Below are positions 62,427-64,000 of a DNA stretch of 64,000 bases, in pieces (within the stretch, counting starts at the first letter, position 1; the number at the start of each line of letters is the position of its first letter). The DNA comes from CAZJYI01 sp964550025 (GTDB lineage: Bacteria > Verrucomicrobiota > Kiritimatiellia > UBA8416 > CAYOBW01). The stretch spans positions 62,001 through 126,000 of the forward strand of contig CAZJYI010000008.1 of NCBI GenBank assembly GCA_964550025.1. The letters run 5' to 3'. Both the position numbers and the translations under genes were made by a program. The notes beneath the pieces are model-generated. The model made no database searches, was not told the DNA's origin, and worked only from the letters and a program-made list of their open reading frames with translations.

Positions 62427-63353
62427 ATGAAGAGAATGATCTGCGTACTGCTGACCGTGGCGATCTGCGGGTGTACACCGGGCAAGCGGGAGACAGAAGC
62501 AAAGGAGGACCGACCCGTCATCGGCGTTTCGCTGCTTAACCAGGCAAACGAGTTCATCGTGGTTCTGAACAAGGCGATGAAAGACAAGGCCGAAGCGCTG
62601 GACGTGAAGCTTGTGGTCAATGATGCGCAGCGTAGCGCCGAGAGGCAGGTGCAGCAGATAGAGAACTTCATCGTTCAACGCGTGGATGCCATCATCCTCA
62701 ATCCCTGTGAGGTCGAGGCGAGCTCACCGGCCGTGGAAAAGGCCATTGCTGCCGGGATACCCATTGTCAATGTCAACTCGGTAACGCGCGCGGCGCCGTC
62801 GGCCTTTGTCGGATCGCGCGATGAAGAGTCCGCGCGATTGGCGATGGAGTACATCGCGGAGCGGCTGGGCGGCAAGGGTGGCGTTCTGATGATGCATGGC
62901 TACATGGGGCAGGCGGCGCAGCTCAAGCGCGATGCCGGGGCGCGCGAAGTGCTGGCGAAGCACCCGGGGTTGACGTTGCTGGCGGCGCAGACGGCCGAGT
63001 GGGACCGCGCCAAGGCGGTGACACTGATGGAGAACTGGCTGCAGGCGCACGGTGACGCGATTGATGCCGTCTTTGCCCAGAACGACGAGATGGCCATGGG
63101 CGCATTGCTGGCCGTGGAGCGCGCGAAGAAGAAGGACGCGATCATCGTGGTGGGTGTGGATGCCATCGCCGATGCCCTGCAGGCCGTCAAGGACGGCCGC
63201 CTTGACGCCACGGTGTTCCAGGATGGCGCCGGTCAGGGGGGCGGCGCAGTGGAAGCGGCCGTCAAACTCGTCCGCGGACAGCCCGTCGAAAAGGAGACCT
63301 TCATTCCCTTCCGTCTCGTCACGCGCGAGAATGTGGGGGAGTTCGTCCGGTGA
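62427..63353 (+). CDS. Sugar ABC transporter substrate-binding lipoprotein (RbsB-like)
   Basis: 308 residues; AAGGAG lies ten nt ahead of the ATG at 62427. The leader MKRMICVLLTVAICGC ends in a lipobox Cys16, as expected for a membrane-tethered binding protein. The mature part is a type 1 periplasmic-binding fold: PVIGVSLLNQANEFIVVLNK, DAQRSAERQVQQIENFIVQR, VDAIILNPCEVEASSPAVEK, AAGIPIVNVNSV, DAVFAQNDEMAMGALLAVER and VGVDAIADALQAVKDGRLDA. It completes the ABC cassette with 59733 and 61256 in the unusual order ATPase, permease, binding protein. The specific sugar is not evident. Confidence 0.93.
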   Translation: MKRMICVLLTVAICGCTPGKRETEAKEDRPVIGVSLLNQANEFIVVLNKAMKDKAEALDVKLVVNDAQRSAERQVQQIENFIVQRVDAIILNPCEVEASSPAVEKAIAAGIPIVNVNSVTRAAPSAFVGSRDEESARLAMEYIAERLGGKGGVLMMHGYMGQAAQLKRDAGAREVLAKHPGLTLLAAQTAEWDRAKAVTLMENWLQAHGDAIDAVFAQNDEMAMGALLAVERAKKKDAIIVVGVDAIADALQAVKDGRLDATVFQDGAGQGGGAVEAAVKLVRGQPVEKETFIPFRLVTRENVGEFVR

Positions 63354-63382
63354 TGCCGCGCGGTTGGGGGTGGTCGGCCGTA

Positions 63383-64000
63383 CTACTTATCGGCCCGGGC
63401 CTTGGCATCCTTGAAAACCGGATGCCGAACGATCTCGAATCCGACCCTTTTGTCTCCTGCCTTGTAGTAGATCTTCGGGAAGGCCAACGGTGCCCGGTGC
63501 CGCTTCAGTGATCCGCCGATTTCCCCTTTCAGGGCCTCCATGGCATCGCCCTGTGTGTCGAACGTCCTTCCGCCAAGCATGGGCTTCTTCTCAAGCGGTT
63601 CTTTGGACATCCCGCCCCATATCTCGCTGCGCCGCGCACGGATGGAGCGAAAGCTCCCAACGGTGCCGACGTGGATCCATCCAACGTCATTGTGCCAGGC
63701 CATGTACAGTGAATAGTGAGCCGGCGTATTGCCGTCCCCGGTCCCGTCTGTACCGTCCTCTCCCGGACCGCCCAGCGTGGATTCGAGGATATCGTCCAGC
63801 CCATAGATATCCCCGGATCGGATCATTGCAATGACGTCTTTGGTGCTCTTGCCCTCTTTCAGCTTGATGCGCCCCTCCCGGAGCGCCTTGAGGTAGGATC
63901 GTTCGAGGTCGCGCAGTTCGTCTTCGCGGCGCATGCGTCTGGATTCCCGCCCCATGTACTCGCTCACGACATCAACGGTCTGTTCGTAGGCCTGTTGGTG
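63383..64000 (-). CDS. Hypothetical protein, 5' end beyond the window
   Basis: An open frame runs from the right edge leftward to a stop at 63383 (about 205 residues visible). The visible part starts with a charged helix (GRESRRMRREDELRDLERSY; GKSTKDVIAMIRSGDIYGLD) and then a Gly/Asp-rich stretch (GGPGEDGTDGTGDG) leading into a beta-rich end (HYSLYMAWHNDVGWIHVGTV; FPKIYYKAGDKRVGFEIVRH). A GTG at 63967 could be a start, but the frame stays open to the edge, so I treat it as partial. No family recognised; it is convergent with the ABC operon. Confidence 0.55.
   Translation of the reverse strand, partial: HQQAYEQTVDVVSEYMGRESRRMRREDELRDLERSYLKALREGRIKLKEGKSTKDVIAMIRSGDIYGLDDILESTLGGPGEDGTDGTGDGNTPAHYSLYMAWHNDVGWIHVGTVGSFRSIRARRSEIWGGMSKEPLEKKPMLGGRTFDTQGDAMEALKGEIGGSLKRHRAPLAFPKIYYKAGDKRVGFEIVRHPVFKDAKARADK

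Overview
The window is GC-rich bacterial chromosome, most likely from the PVC group (Kiritimatiellota/Lentisphaerota-like, possibly planctomycete-like). This is inferred from content alone: giant secreted modular proteins ending in 'DxDGDGxPDWWE'-type tails, Tat-exported Gfo/Idh/MocA proteins, secreted FAD-dependent oxidoreductases, DUF1080 proteins, PQQ-like beta-propeller proteins, a CotH/lamin-tail protein and a Cys-rich lipoprotein. No rRNA, tRNA, CRISPR array, phage module or intact transposase gene was recognised.

Layout. 1-4.3 kb is a decayed stretch: a beta-helix gene broken in a run of 8 G, a fragment of a TPR protein, and a tandem-FAD oxidoreductase with a frameshift, an internal deletion and a lost 3' end. 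4.4-11.7 kb holds two large secreted repeat proteins (a 16-repeat propeller and a multi-Ig protein). 11.8-17.5 kb has an NPCBM/glycosidase remnant, an FAD oxidoreductase, and a Gfo/Idh/MocA plus sugar isomerase pair. 17.6-23.9 kb is a 2,073-residue CotH/LTD/Calx-beta/LamG surface protein. 24-31.7 kb carries a DUF1080 protein, a Tat Gfo/Idh/MocA protein coupled to an Rpn-type nuclease, a small lipoprotein, a GNAT acetyltransferase, an SNase-like protein and a GH20-like glycosidase. 31.8-44.4 kb alternates secreted methyltransferase-like/PQQ-propeller proteins with an FAD oxidoreductase, a Gfo/Idh/MocA protein and a second DUF1080 protein. Together these suggest extracytoplasmic oxidation and cleavage of complex glycans (3-keto-sugar chemistry), with uptake by the Rbs-type ABC transporter at 59.7-63.4 kb.

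44.8-49.2 kb is the most interesting island: a five-gene same-strand cluster of a VapB-like antitoxin, a PIN toxin, two different DUF488 proteins overlapping by ATGA, and a RecQ helicase (RQC and HRDC present) carrying an unusual ~240-residue N-terminal domain. I propose it as a candidate uncharacterised nucleic-acid processing or defence system. 49.5-53.9 kb holds two secreted proteins in one operon. 54.2-63.4 kb has a sigma-54 activator, an EamA exporter, a Cys-rich lipoprotein, a CtpA-type protease, tsaD and the sugar ABC transporter. A hypothetical protein runs off the right edge.

The intergenic space is unusually rich in small repeats: GTAG-headed palindromes (REP/BIME-like, several sequence families), two copies of a ~224-bp MITE-like element with 16-bp terminal inverted repeats, and hairpin-forming arrays of 7- or 9-nt units. 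One heptamer family also sits in-frame inside a coding sequence. All functional calls are from reading the sequence; no database search was run.
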